A stretch of DNA of 64,000 bases from Gloeopeniophorella convolvens. Taxonomy: Eukaryota > Basidiomycota > Agaricomycetes > Russulales. The notes beneath the pieces are model-generated. The model ran no database searches. It was not told the origin of the DNA and worked only from the letters and a program-made list of their open reading frames with translations. Within the stretch, counting starts at the first letter, position 1. The number at the start of each line of letters is the position of its first letter. A program made the translations under genes and the position numbers. Positions 23,663 to 36,298 of this stretch are shown here, piece after piece. The stretch spans positions 992,001 through 1,056,000 of the forward strand of contig WTXD01000003.1 of NCBI GenBank assembly GCA_022496205.1, in the 5' to 3' direction.

Positions 23663-25019
23663 ATGCTCCAGAGGCTGCCTGCCGCTGCTCTCAACAGCTC
23701 AGGCATGTTCGCAGCTGCCCGCGCGTCCCCGTTGCGCTCTGCGCCCCGCTTTGCCTCGGTCAGTCCGCCTTTTTCGCCTTCGTCGCGCCGTTTCGGAGTT
23801 CGGTCGCTCATGTTCGTCCGCCAGCAGGCAAGGTTCGCGTCCTCCAGCACCGCGTCTCCCAACGCTTTCCAGGTCCGTAGTCTCTCCAATGTGCACTGTA
23901 TGCACCCTGCTGACGACGGGGTAGTCGCTGGTCTACTCCCGCGCGTCCCTCGCGTCTGCGACGCTCCTCGCTGCCGGCTCAATTGCCTGGTACACCCACC
24001 TCTACGGCAACATCCCGTTCATCGGCGAAGTTCACGCGTCTTCGCCTTTGGAGGTCGGCCTCCATCCCGCTACGTATCCATGGTCCCACAAGGGCTGGTT
24101 CGACTCGTACGACCACGCCAGGTAACGCCTCTCTATCTCCCGGAATGACCCGGTCCCTCACCGAACCCCGTGCGTGCGCCACCAGCATCCGGAGAGGCTA
24201 CCTCGTCTACAAGGAGGTCTGCGCCGCGTGCCATTCGCTCGACCGCATCGCCTGGCGCAACCTCGTCGGCGTCTCGCACACTGCTGACGAGGCCAAGGCC
24301 CTCGCCGAGGAGATCGAGTACACCGACGGGCCCAACGACCAGGGCGAGATGTTCCAGCGCCCCGGAAAGCTCTCGGACTACATGCCTCCCCCGTACCCCA
24401 ACGAAGAGGCCGCGCGTGCATCCAACCAGGGTGCGCTGCCCCCGGATTTGAGCCTGATCAGCAAGGCTCGCCATGGTGGTCCGGTACGCGCGCGTTCCTT
24501 ATGTTTTCCAGGAGCGTGCGGGCTAACCGGACGTGCCGTAGGATTACCTGTTCTCCCTCCTCACCGGGTACGTCGATCCCCCCGCCGGCGTGGAGGTGCG
24601 CGAGGGCATGAACTTCAACCCGTATTTCCCCGGCGGCGCTATCTCCATGCCCCGCGTGCTCTTCGACGGCCTCGTCGAGTACGATGATGGTAAGCTGTAT
24701 CTACGCTGGAATTGTTGTCGATAAAGGCTCACGGATGTCTTACAGGCACGCCCGCGACGACTTCGCAGATGGCAAAGGACGTCTCCGTCTTTTTGAACTG
24801 GGCGGCTGAGCCCGAGCACGACGAGCGCAAGAAGATCGGCATCAAGGCGGTCATTCTATTCTCCACGCTGACTGCCATCAGCCTGTACGTGAAGCGCTTC
24901 AAGTGGACCGTCATCAAGAACAGGAAGATTGGTGAGTGCTGCCACGCTGTGTTGACACTCGAACGTGGCTCACGAGATGTGTCGCAGTTTACAACCCCCC
25001 TGTGGACAAGACACACTGA
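23663..25019 (+). CDS. CYT1: Cytochrome c1, complex III haem subunit
   Basis: This is the membrane-anchored c-type cytochrome of respiratory complex III, passing electrons from the Rieske protein to cytochrome c. The N-terminus is a long Arg/Ser/Ala-rich bipartite mitochondrial presequence ([20 protein letters not shown]). Then follow [40 protein letters not shown] with the haem-binding CAACH motif, and [19 protein letters not shown]. Next come [36 protein letters not shown], and [20 protein letters not shown] with the axial methionine. [20 protein letters not shown] and a C-terminal membrane helix ending YNPPVDKTH complete it. All family landmarks are present, and about six short introns interrupt it. 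Confidence 0.96.
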
Positions 25020-25304
25020 AGAGCGGAAATTGGATGTTTCTTTACGTGTGCACGGGGCCTAGATAAAGTTCCTGTGTAGTAATCTCTCTCGCTAGTAGAA
25101 TGGACGGCTTGCTGTCGCTTTCGAGCGTGCATGAGTCTGCGTGGTGTGGATTGTGTGCGGACGGAGAGAATTTGCCGAGGATCCGAGCCCCGAGTTCCCA
25201 CGCGTGCTTACCTTTCTCCGACTCCAAGGCGCTCGCTCTGCCAGCTAGTCAATCTCTCTCCATCTCTAACCCTCATCACCCCCTCATCCGCCTCATCGAC
25301 AACT

Positions 25305-27222
25305 ATGTCTGCTGAATCATGGCCCCCACAGCTCAAGTGCGCCTCTCAGACACCTCGTATGCTCGCATCCGCGCTGACCCGACCGTCGCACAGAGAATGG
25401 GTCGCATCGTGCTTGGGCCAGATGTCCGACGTCAACCGCGAGGAGGCCCAGGCCGAGCTCCGCCAGGTAATCTCTGACGCCTACAGCTCCAAGACCCTCT
25501 GGACGACCGATTGGGCCGGCGTGCAGCTCACAAGGTGCCGGCGCCCGCCTCCGCCCTCGCCAGTGCTGACGTCTATCCCGCAGCCTGTTACCAAAACCCA
25601 TGCCCATCGTGAGCAACATCAGCCTGAAGCGCAAATTGTAAGCCCCCTGCCACCAAACCCGCATCCGCCGATCCATCTGACCCGCCATCCCAGCGACTCC
25701 CCAGCAGGCCAATCCAAAAAAGCCAAAAAGCAGGCAAAGCAGGCCGCCGCAGCCGCAGCCGCTGCACAGTTCGCCGCCACAACGGCGACCCCGCCAGCGC
25801 CTCCTGGGATGGACGCCGTGGCTCTTAGCCGGCGCGCGGAGCGTTTCCGGCGCGAGCACGAGCTCGAGCGGCAGAAGCAGAATGGCAGCGGGGCGCAGGC
25901 GCAGGCGCTGCGCGGGAACCAGCGCACGGCGCATCTGTTTGCGCAGTCGTCGCGCTCGGCGTCGCCGTTTGGCGGCGCGGACGAGCCCGAGGCGGACCCG
26001 GTGCGTGCACGCCTCGCCTCGCTGCGCTGTGCTGTGTCTTACGTATCGGATTGGCGGTGGCCCCCGGTGGTTTTGTAGAACGTGCCGAATTGGGATCAGT
26101 ACACCATCGTCGGGACGTCTCAGGAGATTTTCAAGGATTATCTGCGCCTCACATCAGTGCGTGTCGTTTTTTTTCTTCCTGTTGCCTGTCTTTGGTCTCA
26201 GGACTCGGCTGATGTGCATCGCGGCAGGATCCCAAACCAGAATTAATACGTCCGTACCCTGTCCTTCAGCAAACGCTAACAGAACTCAAGAAGCGCTGGC
26301 GAGAGAAGGTCGCTTATAACTGGATTTGCAGCCAATTCAAGAGCCTCCGCCAGGACTTGACCGTGCGTCGTCCTTGCACCACCCGTGTCGATGATCCAGT
26401 GTTGGACGGCTTTGCAGGTCCAGAGAATAAAAAATGATTTCACCGTTGCTGTGTATGAGATTCACGCACGGATGGCCTTGGAAGTGGTAAGCCAAAGTCG
26501 CTACCTAGCTTCTGTGTGACTGAGATTTCATCTATGCAGGCCGACATGGTAGAGTATAATCAGTGTCAGTCGTCGTTGAAAAGTTTATATGAACTCGGCA
26601 TTCCGGGCAACGTCGAGGAGTTCACCGCCTACCGCATCCTCATGCTCCTGCACGGCCGCAATAGAAGCGGTCCGTCCGCCCAGCCCGCTCTAACCCCGCA
26701 CCGCGCCTGCTAACCCCGCCCCCCCGTCCCGCGCAGAATTAAACCTGTACGTGAGTCAGCTAACGCCCAAACAGAAAGCATCCCCGGCGGTACAGCACGC
26801 GCTGGCCGTGCAACGCGCGCTCGCACTGGGCAACTACCACGCGCTCTTTGAGTACTATCTGAGCGCGCCGAACATGGGCGCGTACATCATGGATCACTTT
26901 GTCGAGCGTGAGCGCATCCGCGCGCTGCTCATCATGACTAAGGCGTGAGTGCCCCCTCCCAGCCTCGTCATCGTCCGCCACTCACTCGCCTGGCTTGGCT
27001 TGCAGATACCCGCGCGTCCCGCTCTCGCTCATCCACCAAGAGCTCGCATTCGACAGCCTCGCGCACGTACGCGATTTCCTGCAGGCGAACCGCGCGGCAC
27101 ACTTCGTCAACCCGAACAGCGCGGACGCCGACGCGGTGCTCGACTGCAAGGCCGTGAGCGCCGTGCTGCCCGCCGTGCTGGAGGAGAAGTATCGCAAGGT
27201 GCAGATCAAGGGCGCGATATGA
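25305..27222 (+). CDS. THP3: SAC3/GANP-domain protein, Thp3/LENG8 type
   Basis: This is a homologue of yeast Thp3 and human LENG8, which partner with Csn12 in transcription elongation and mRNA maturation. Exon 1 opens MSAESWPPQLK and contains MSDVNREEAQAELRQVISDA. Downstream are a Lys/Ala-rich coiled segment (SKKAKKQAKQAAAAAAAAQF) and SRRAERFRREHELERQKQ. The SAC3/GANP domain follows: NVPNWDQYTIVGTSQEIFKD, YLRLTSDPKPE, IRPYPVLQQTLTELKKRWRE, YNWICSQFKSLRQDLTVQRI, VYEIHARMALE, EYNQCQSSLKSLYELGIPGN, EFTAYRILMLLHGRNRSELN, then the PCI-like end MTKAYPRVPLSLIHQELAFD. At least seven short introns interrupt it. The protein ends VQIKGAI at TGA 27220-27222. CYT1 lies just upstream in the same orientation, 285 bp away. 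Confidence 0.9.
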
Positions 27223-27593
27223 CCCCGCCGAGCACCCACCGCCCTCCTCGGTCGTTTGCCGTCCCTTATCATCTCCTCCGAGTCTTGGTCTTATTTTTTT
27301 ATTCCCTCATTCATTCGATCCGGTTTTGCGTGTTCTTGATGTAAATTATCTCACTGCTTGGTTACCTGAGGAATCTCAGTCTTTTTGCGGCGCTGCCACG
27401 CGCATACATACGTACAGCGTTATGCGGGGCGAGACGCGCGTGGAGAGGTATAAGCAGGCGCGTATGTAGGTAAGGCAGGGGGAGAGGCGATGGATATGAT
27501 AAGTTACGGGGGCGGCGGTGCCATGGCGTGTATACACAGCGTGAATAAAAGGCGAGCCCTAGGCTCGGAGACAAGAAGACAGGAACGGGGCTA
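27223..27593. other. Convergent 3' region
   Basis: This lies between the 3' ends of the Thp3 gene (plus) and the zinc-cluster gene (minus). T-rich stretches near 27290-27340 are typical of trailers. No gene is seen. Confidence 0.5.
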
Positions 27594-30500
27594 CTAATAC
27601 AGAAGAAAACAGAAAAACACGCGGAAGACCAGCAGATGAACAACACGTGCCCCGGAGGGACAGAAGGAAAGCAGGCGCAGAGAGAAAGAGAGGTGCATAC
27701 AGCCGCGGCGCGCAGAATAGTAGGAATAAAATAGATGAGAGAAGAGAAGGGCATACAGCATCTCGACGGGGGTGGGCACGTACTCGCCTGTCGCCTCGGC
27801 AGCGTGGCACGCGTGCCGCAGGCGCTCGCGCAGGCCGTCAAAGCGCACGCGCTGCTCTGCACGCGGGGGCGGTCCTGGTCAGCTGCGGAGCGTGGAGCGG
27901 GGGTAGGCACAGGGCACGCACCGGGGCACGGGTAGATGGACGTGAGAAACTCGATCGGCTCGAGGAACGCCTTGCACACGTCGAGCGCGACCGTCAGCGA
28001 GTTGTCGAGTTGCCACAGCGTGAGTGCGCTGCCGGGCACGCGGTCAGCACAGGGCGGGCGGGGGCAGCGAGGGCGCAGGGCGCACCGCGAGATCTGGCCC
28101 ATGAACCACCAGACGAACCACGGGCGCTGCGCGAGGTTGTGCTTGATGTTGCCCGTGACGGCGTGCATGCCGAGCATGACGGTCTTTGCGCGCTTGCCCT
28201 GCGCGCGCACTGCAAAGCCGGTGCCGGCCACGGCGTTGCGTCAGTACCTGGCAGTTGCGCGGCAGCATTGGCACCGATAATGAAATAAACGCGCGGCGCG
28301 CCGGGTGCAGTAGCAGCCGCTGACGCAGCACGCGGGGGAGAAAAGGAAGGACGCAGGGGACGCCACTCACGCCACTCCTCGGATTTTTCGCGGTTCACGC
28401 CGATCAACCTGTGCGCGGCGGGCGTCAGCATCAGCATCCGGGCGCGCACGCGGCTGAATGCACAGGAGGCGCGGGGGCACGTACACATGGGGAATGAAGC
28501 GCTGGAACTCGTACGAGATGCACATCCGGGTGCTGTTATCGGGTGCGATCAGCGGGCGGCTCCGCGCAGCGGCAGGGTATATAAGGGGGGAGGGGGCGGC
28601 GGCGGGGGACGGCGACGCACTTGAAGAGGTACTCGCGCCCGTTGTACATGAACGCGCGCTCGACGCTGCACGTGTGCCGCGCGAGCGCCTTCTCGATCGC
28701 CTCGGTCTCCATCCACGCGCGCATCGCGAGGTCCGCCTTGTGCGCGTCGCTCAGGCTCGTGTCGCTCCGCAGGCGCAGGCACCCGTTCCAGAGGAGCATC
28801 GCGCGGATGTAGAGGGCCCAAACCGTGTCCTTGCCGCCCGTCGCGTGGAAGAAGGGCTGCGGGTGCGCGGGCAGCAGCGCCTCGCCCGGGAAGAGAAGCA
28901 GGTACTGCGGGTGGGGGCGGCGTGCTTAGTGCGGGCGCGGGGGGGAAAGGGGAGGGACGTACGTTGGACGGCTCGAGCACGAAGAGGTCCAGGAGTCGTC
29001 CGTTCGCCGCGGCGATGTACGAGGTGTGTCCGGAGACGAGCATCAGCGTGCTCCAGCACAGCCGACGGCACTCCTCCTTCTTGATCTCGCCTTCAGACCA
29101 GCTGTAGTTCCATGCGGGCGTCGCCATCCAGAGCGGCACCTGTTTCTGCGACTCTGGCCACTGGCAGCCGAGCGAGACCCCATCACAGGAGCAACCCGAC
29201 CCTTGAGCGGTAGGGGCGACGCTGAACGGCTGTTGTTGCTGTTGCTGTCGTTGTTGGGGTTGTCGTTGTTGTTGGTGCTGCTGTTGCTGCTGCTGTGGCA
29301 TGTACTGCTGCGAGGACTGCTGCGAAGACAACGGGACGGGGAGCGAGTCAAGGTAGTATGTCGTGGAAGCATAGTGCGTTGATGGATGTGGTGCTGGGGG
29401 GACATCTTCCACTATGGGAACATCGTGGGGGGCGAACTTCGAAGTTGCCGGATGGGCTGCATCCAGGTGGGTCATCGCAAGCGTGCGAATGACACCATCG
29501 AGGATGTTCAGCGCTGATTGAACTCGTGTTGACTGATGCTGTGGATGCGCGCAGACCTCAAAGAAGGACAAGATCTTCCAAAGCACTTAGTAATTCTCAG
29601 AGCCACGTCGGCAGATGGGCGACTTACCCAAGCCGCCTGAGCTAATTCTTCATCAATTGCGCGAGAGTTCAAGCTCGCTTCCAACGCCCCCTGGGCCTCA
29701 TTCCGAAGGAGGAGGGCCATCCGACGGCTCTCCTCTGGATGCTGCCGCTCCGGGCTTTGTAAAAATGTAGAAACTGCCAGCAGAGACAGAAGCAAGCTGG
29801 GCTGCATGCGACTGCGCCGTGCAGGGTCCATGAAGTTGCCATAGAAGCGAGGCACGTTGAAAAATGAAAACCAGTAAGACGAGGATCTGAAAATGAAGCG
29901 CACATCCTCGACAATCTGGTTGGTGCTGGCGTCGCGTTGTGGTTGCCCGAGTGGTAATGTGCCATACGAGCCTGGAACCGACACAGTGTAAAGGTAGAGA
30001 AGGTGGTCCCACCATATCTTGCGGCTAAATTGTACAGATGGATCCGGGGTAATATCGCCTATCTCCTGCTCGTCTCCCCCACGATCTTCTGCGGGGACCA
30101 TGTATGCCGTGGGTATCGCATCACCATAGACCGTGGTCGCAGCAGGGTATCCAATATCGGCGTTATAATCGACGTTCCTGACGGAGGGACCCTAATGAAA
30201 AATCAATAATAATGTCCCGAAGGCGTAAAGGCGTGCCTTACCGGGTGTCGGTCGCGGAGCGACTCGTACGCGAGGCTTTGATCATAAGACGTCGTCGAGG
30301 TGAACCGCATGTTGCTTCCCGGAGGCTCGATTACATTTTGCTCCATGGGGTGCATAGAGACTGCGCTTTGCTGGGAATAGGTAAATGCCGTTGGGTCGCC
30401 GAGGGTATCGAGCGCAGAGACACCCGTCGTGACTGAGGGCCGCCTGATACTGTAGGAGCCACCAGCGGCCTGCGTGATAGCGTCCTGGTCGTTCGTCGTC

Positions 30501-31161
30501 GGGCGTCGTCGCCGTCGCTTGGGTGCCTCTCCATCCCCCTCCTTCGGCCGCGCGGTGCGCGTACGCGCTCCCTGGATTCTGTCGGGCCCACGACGCTTTG
30601 GGGCAGCGTCGTACGAGCACTCTTCGTTCCCTGCGCGCTGCGAACAGTTGAAGCACGCAGGTTTGGCGCCATCACAGCGGATCTTGCGCCCCCGGCTAAG
30701 AAAAGTAAGGAACGTGGCTCGGGATCAGTGTGGGGGCAGTGCGCACCATTGGACACATGCGACGAATACTCTTGTGCGGGGGTGACCCTGGGTCGTTGGA
30801 GGCTGGTCCGGGGCGAGTTCAATGCGCGGCTTGTCCTTTCGCGGTCTGCGTGGGCGGTTGACAGATAACGCGGGATCAGCCGAGTCGGGGGGAAGCGGGC
30901 GCGAGGACGAGGGCGCATCGGGGCCACTGGGGGACGCAGCCATACCGAGCGAGCTCGACGTGGTAGCAGAGTCGGGGTACGGCGAACGGTTGCCGCCGCC
31001 AGAGTTCCCTGAGCTCGTGCGCGCGTGGACACCACTGGTAGCGAGCTGTGATAAAGTCAAAGGCGGGCCAAACGTGTGTGGGAGCTTGGCGTGGCGGCGA
31101 CCAGCAGAGACAGAGGGGTCGCGCTCGGAGGGGGATCGTTGTAGGAGAAGTGATCGGCCAT
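27594..31161 (-). CDS. Zn2Cys6 transcription factor with fungal-specific domain
   Basis: This is a Gal4-type regulator. The N-terminus is Ser/Pro-rich and disordered. At about 30630-30760 the zinc cluster reads ACVQC-RGRKIRC-DGAKPAC-FNC-SQRAGNEEC (C-x2-C-x6-C-x6-C-x2-C-x8-C), with an intron inside the second cysteine codon. A basic linker follows (KRRGPDRIQGARTRTARP; APKRRRRRPTTND). The fungal_trans middle homology region includes KIWWDHLLYLYTVSVPGSYG, SYWFSFFNVPRFYGNFMDPA and PSLLLSLLAVSTFLQSPERQ. A glutamine tract (29217-29317) interrupts it. Later blocks are ALYIRAMLLWNGCLRLRSDT, HNLAQRPWFVWWFMGQISR and VEMLYALLFSHLFYSYYSAR. The start (ATG 31159-31161 joined over a weak intron) and the last exon are uncertain. 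The target genes are not shown by the sequence. Confidence 0.82.
29217..29317 (-). repeat. Glutamine-coding CAG/CAA repeat in the zinc-cluster factor
   Basis: On the minus strand CAG and CAA codons encode several consecutive Gln runs broken by His, Arg and Pro within the transcription factor exon. Such tracts vary in length between strains. Confidence 0.85.
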
Positions 31162-31731
31162 TGCTGGTCAACCAGAGAGGCGCGAAAGGACGATAGCGAC
31201 AATTGAATCGTCGGAGGCGTCGAATGACCGGCGGTCACTGTAGACGCGAGAAGGGTCGCGTTCGCACAGGGCCAAGCTCAAGCATAGACGGTACAAGAGT
31301 CCGGACGAAAGAAAGCGTAATAGTGCGCAATTCAGCGATTAGGAGCGGACTTTGATTGAACAAAGAGAAGCACGGAGAAAATGGAGAACACGGAATGGGT
31401 TGCACAAGATTATTCCACTCGTCCGAAGCGACGCGCGGGAACACGCGTGATTCGTACTGCCGACGCTGCCTCGCTTCGGCGCGATCCCACCCCCCTCCAC
31501 AGATCCACCTCTCTACTGCCCGCACGTCCAATCCCCAGCCGTCTCCTTTGATAGCGCACTCGCTCGTGGGTCAGCAGGCCGCCGCCACTGGGAGCCGGCC
31601 TCTTGCACCGCCAGGGGCTCTGAGAACCCGCGTCGTGCCCCCCGACCGCCCCCCTCGCACATGGCTCCCAGCGACTCAATGAATCCACCCTTGGCGCAGT
31701 CATCGTGGCCACCCCACGTCCGTCCGACAAA
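31162..31731. other. Intergenic, promoter of the zinc-cluster gene
   Basis: This lies between the start of the transcription factor and the stop of the SEN2 gene, both minus strand. No coding blocks are seen. Confidence 0.5.
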
Positions 31732-33182
31732 TCAGTCGCGCATTCTCGCAGGCACAAACCGCCGGATTGTGATCTCTCGCACGGAATACTCCTCAAAGCA
31801 TGCCGGCGAACTTATTTTGGTCGATGAAACCCGTGAGAGCGCAGGTATGGTCACATAAGACAGCACGAGCGTCTGGCACACCCACGTCAGCCCCCCTCCC
31901 AGGACATGGAGCTAGGGCACCGGGCTCACCTTCTGAACTTGGGAATTGACGCGATTGATCGTGCTGAGCCACTGCCACGTAAAGGGGGCAACGTTTGGAA
32001 GATTGTACGGCGACGATTTGGCATCCTCTGGATCGTCGTACACAGGGAAAGAACCAGGGCGAATCTGATCCGATGTGTCAGCCCGCTTTCAGATGGGGAT
32101 CGCGTGTATCATTATCCGCGCGAAAAATCGGGAAGCTCACTCGGCATGGTGAAGACGGGACCTCGCTTATATAAGAGATAGTCGACGCAGAACTTTACGC
32201 CATTCTTGACAACCCAGCCGAGCGACCGGTAATGGTGAAGAAACACATAGTTCACCAGGAATGGGTTATCCGGCCTAAGAGCGTGCCCATGACCCAGGGG
32301 AGCCTCGAGGTGGAGTGGCATATGGGCGGCCTGGAACGCCCTCCAGATATCGGGCAACGCCATTGGTTCGAGCTGCATGAAGATATAAACGTTTGCTGTA
32401 CATGCGTATACAGCATGCCCGTACCGTTTTGGGATGGAGGATGTCCAGGAGTCAAGAGCCCAGGCGAGAAAGAAGGCCTCAGGCAATGTGAGCTGCATGT
32501 GTTCCAGGTCCTCCAATGGCTCTGCGTCGAGATCATCAATTTCCTCTCGAGAACGTTCCGACGGAGGCGTCACAGCGTTCCGAATCGAGGGCGTCGGCTT
32601 CCATGTCGCAGCTGATGGGATCGATGTCCTAGTTTCCTCCGCAGAGATAATGCGGCCCTCCGCAAAGGCAGCTTCCGCTTCTGCAGCGGCGGCCGCAATA
32701 GCTCGGGCTCTGTCCAGCTTAAACTGTTTTCGCTCCGCTCTGCGTTTAGCAGTCACCTCTTCGGAGGTCATTTCTTAAAGCTAGTTGTGAGCACCAACAC
32801 TCGCCAACGCAAACATAGACCGGAGCTCACGCTTTCCAGCTGCCTTTCTGATATTGATCTGCCTTACGAGCCAGCTCGGTTCGCTGCGGGACAAGTTTCC
32901 TTTTCCGAAGAAGCCATGTCTCCACAGAATCATAGAGTCTTTGGAGTTGGTGATCCACACAGAACGAGTTGCGGGGTCGAAGACACCTTCACACCGAGGG
33001 TTCAGCACTCGAGCAGCTGAAATGCCAAAGATGCCCAAAGCTGTGACCGCGAATTTATTCTCGACCTGAGAAAAGGTGATCGGAAGGGGATTCGCGTAGA
33101 TTCTGTTATTTTCATCTCTTCTGCGACCGCCTTTCTTCTGAATCGAGTCTCCCTGTGATTGTGGAGGTTTCACCGAGGCCAT
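31732..33182 (-). pseudogene. SEN2: tRNA-splicing endonuclease subunit Sen2 with a broken frame at the active site
   Basis: Sen2 is a catalytic subunit of the tRNA intron endonuclease and is normally essential. Exon 1 (MASVKPPQSQGDSIQKKGGR) ends RQINIRKAAGKQ and joins MTSEEVTAKRRAERKQFKLD. The catalytic domain is clear: LTLPEAFFLAWALDSWTSS, FLVNYVFLHHYRSLGWVVKN, GVKFCVDYLLYKRGPVF. Family members then read (T/Q)HAEF, with the catalytic histidine. Here the run at 32148-32149 has one base too few, so the codons read T-M-P instead of T-H-A. After the 32065-32140 intron, a second run at 32048-32050 is also one base short. The frame resumes PVYDDPEDAKSSPYN, WQWLSTINRVNSQVQK, TLVLSYVTIPALTGFIDQNK and ends RRFVPARMRD. 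Both gaps are homopolymer shortenings, so a sequence error is at least as likely as gene loss. The gene shares a 179 bp divergent promoter with the dynein gene. Confidence 0.82.
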
Positions 33183-33361
33183 GATGGAAGAGGCGGACGA
33201 AGACCGAACCGACTCACTGCGACCGAGCGCCAAACAGCGCGTACATATCGCGCCGCCACGTGATCTGCATTTATTGCCGAAACTGGCGCCCACTGTGGCC
33301 GCACCGCGACGTCCAGCTCGGATCTTTCGTCGCAACCACTGCACTGATACCCGCAAGCACC

Positions 33362-35867
33362 ATGTCTGCAAAACTAAGAGACGAAATTGAGGCCAAGCGC
33401 GCCAAATTACAGGAGCTGCGCCAGGCGCGTCTGGCGAGACAAAAGCAGGACAGCGAGCGTCGCGCCGCAGTGAGTGCTAATCATCCTACGAGTCGCAAGG
33501 GTGCACGCCCGCATTGCCTCTGACAGACCCTTACTCCCACAGACTCCGGTCAAATCCCCCACGCAGACCGATGTTAACGCACTGCTCAACTCGATCTTGG
33601 GCCCAGATGACTTGCTCAGCCCGCGGAGCCCAGACCTGACGCCCGCGTCCTCCATGCCTGGAACACCCTCGCTGGGCTACCCGGACCTGCCAGGGCCCTC
33701 AACTCTCCGTGTCTCGGGGCGCGTGAGCCGCATCAGCAGCGGTGGTTCAGAACGGGCACAGCTTGGGGTTTCGCTCGCGCAATCCGCGACTGAGAATGTT
33801 GTCGACCGGTGCGTGTTGCTGCCCGCTCCGGTCACTCCACAGACGTTTTTATCTCGCGGCCCGTGATGCAGACCCATGACCCCACGGTTTATCCCTGACC
33901 TGATTGATGTACAGCAGGAGCTGTTCGAGTTCCCACAGCGGGTACGCTCCCCGGTCCCGGAGTGCTCGGCTCCCAGGCTGACTGCCCGGTGTCTCTAGGA
34001 GCGGGTCACATACAACAAAGAGATCCAGACTGCCGATTTTGGCGTAGATGCTGGCGCCGTTTCTGACGACGAGACGCTGGATCATGCTATCCGCGAGCGC
34101 GAGACTACCGTCGAGCCCGATCGGGCACTAGAAAAGCTTGAGGAGGAAAGCGTGCTGCTTGATCGCGAGATAGAGCAGGAGATTCATGGTCAAGTGATGC
34201 ATGATCTGATATCGTGGCATTTTGTTGAAACCCCGCGCAGAATTGACGGAAGACGAGAAAACGAGCATTTTCGCAGCGCCCGAGTTCCTAGACTTCGTTG
34301 AACAGTCATCAAAGATCGTCCAACGGGCGCTCAACGATAATTATGATTACATCCGGGACTACACCACCGGAGCAGAAACTGGGGGGTAAGCAGTCCCACG
34401 CAGGCAGGCATACCTATCAATTCATGCCTTTCACAGTGATGACTCTGAGGGCAAGCGCGTGAAGCGAGTGTGCTCCTTCTGGGATGAACGGTACTGTAAG
34501 AATAGGTCTATCACGGATGTTGACTGGTCACCCAAGGTACGTACTCACAATTAGGCCCGTTCCGCCCTCTTATGGCGTTGGGGTGTAGTTCCCCGAGCTA
34601 AGCGTGGCGTCGTATAACAAAAATGCTGCGGCAGTTAATGAGCCTGACGGCATCGTAGCCGTGTGGAACATGCACTTACTCGAACGACCGGAATTCGTGT
34701 TCCATTCACAGGTGCGGGGAACCTGCCGCAGTGCCGCTATCGAGTATCATTGACGATAATGATACAGTCCGATGTACTTTCAGTGACCTTCTCACCGTTC
34801 CACGCGAACCTCGTCTTCGGAGGGACCTATTCGGGGCAGATCTTGCTCTGGGACACGCGGTCGAAGCATCTACCGGTGCTCAAGACGCCCCTATCGGCGG
34901 CGGGGCACACGCACCCGGTTTACGCGATGCAGATGGTGGGGACCCAGAATGCGCACAATCTTATCACTAGCAGCACAGATGGCATGGTGTGCAGCTGGCT
35001 CGTGGACATGCTCGCTCAGCCGCAGGTTCGCCGAAATGTCGATTCCCTTGGAGACACGAAGATGCTGATGGTGGCGCTCCCAGGAAACGTTGGAACTTGT
35101 GCACGCGGGTCACAACAAGACTGGCGAAGTAGCAATTACGACGCTCGATTTCCCCGACAATGAAACGACCGCATTCTGGGTTGGCACCGAAGAGGGGAAC
35201 ATTTACCAGGCGAACCGCTACGATCGCGCAGGAGCCAAGGCTGGCCTTAATCAATACGATGTTTACAAGGGCCACTCTGGCCCCGTCATGGGGCTCAATT
35301 TCCATCCCTTGATTGGGCCAGTCGATTTCTCAGACCTGTTCTTGACTTGTTCGGTGGACTGGACGGTCAAGCTGTGGCGATCGAAGTCATTAGCCAAGCC
35401 GTCCACGACTGCGCAGACCGTGACTCCGATATACTCCTTCGATGAGGCAGACGACTATGTATACGACGTCAAGTGGCATCCCGCACACCCCGCTGTATTC
35501 GGCTCTGTGGATGGTTCTGGGAAATTCGATCTTTGGAACCTAAATGTGGATACGGAGGTCCGTGGTCAAGCATCGTGACGCATCGCCCGCATTTCGCGCG
35601 TGAACTGACGCCGTACAGGTGCCCGCGGTGTCCACCACCGTGAGTGCGGACCACGCGCTGAACAAGCTGCAGTGGGATCGCAAAGACGGCCGGCGGGCGA
35701 TCCTGGGAGGGAGCGAAGGCCGACTGTACGTGTACGACATCGGAGACATGGCGATTCCGCGGGAGACCGAGTGGAACGACATGCAGAAGATGATCGCGGG
35801 GTTCGTTGGGGGGCAGACGAATGGAGTGGAAGTGGACTCTGCGCGGGTGTTAGCTAATGGCCGATAA
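33362..35867 (+). CDS. Cytoplasmic dynein intermediate chain
   Basis: This is the WD-repeat intermediate chain linking dynein heavy chain to dynactin and cargo. The N-terminus is the conserved coiled coil that binds p150/Nudel ([20 protein letters not shown], then [16 protein letters not shown]), followed by a Ser/Pro-rich linker with a [14 protein letters not shown] light-chain-binding-like region. [20 protein letters not shown] is the motif preceding the WD domain. WD repeats include [100 protein letters not shown] with [10 protein letters not shown], and [30 protein letters not shown]. It ends near [20 protein letters not shown]. More than ten exons and a length of about 640 residues are normal for the family. 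Confidence 0.94.
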
Positions 35868-36298
35868 CTCCCCCCGCAGATGCCGTACTACGGTTGCGTC
35901 ACGGGCGGGCGCAGGGGATACTTTGTGGCTTGCAGATAGCTTATACCCGTTCTAGCTGCGTGCGAGAATCGAATTCCCAGCGTGGCTCGCGCGTGGTAGA
36001 CTGCAGACGCCGGTTGAGCGCCGGGACGGGAACGGGAGCGCGCGCGGGACCCAAACGGGACGAGGCCAGGTCCGACGCTCGTCCGCCGCCGGAACGCGGA
36101 TTAGACTCGTCGGAAGACGGCAAAGGCGAACAACTTGCTAAAAGGGTACGCGAATAACGTAGCAAACGTCCACGGACTGTCCGCCAGCGCTGCTCGGGCG
36201 CGAGCAACCATCCGCCGCACGCGCAGCGAAGCCTCGGAAGGCCATCACACTCAGCACACGTGAACACACAGAGAGGAACGCGGAGCCCCGATAGAGCC
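35868..36298. other. Intergenic, promoter of the aminotransferase gene
   Basis: This 431 bp region lies between the dynein gene and the aminotransferase gene, both on the plus strand. Open frames on the minus strand are Arg-rich shadows. Confidence 0.5.
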
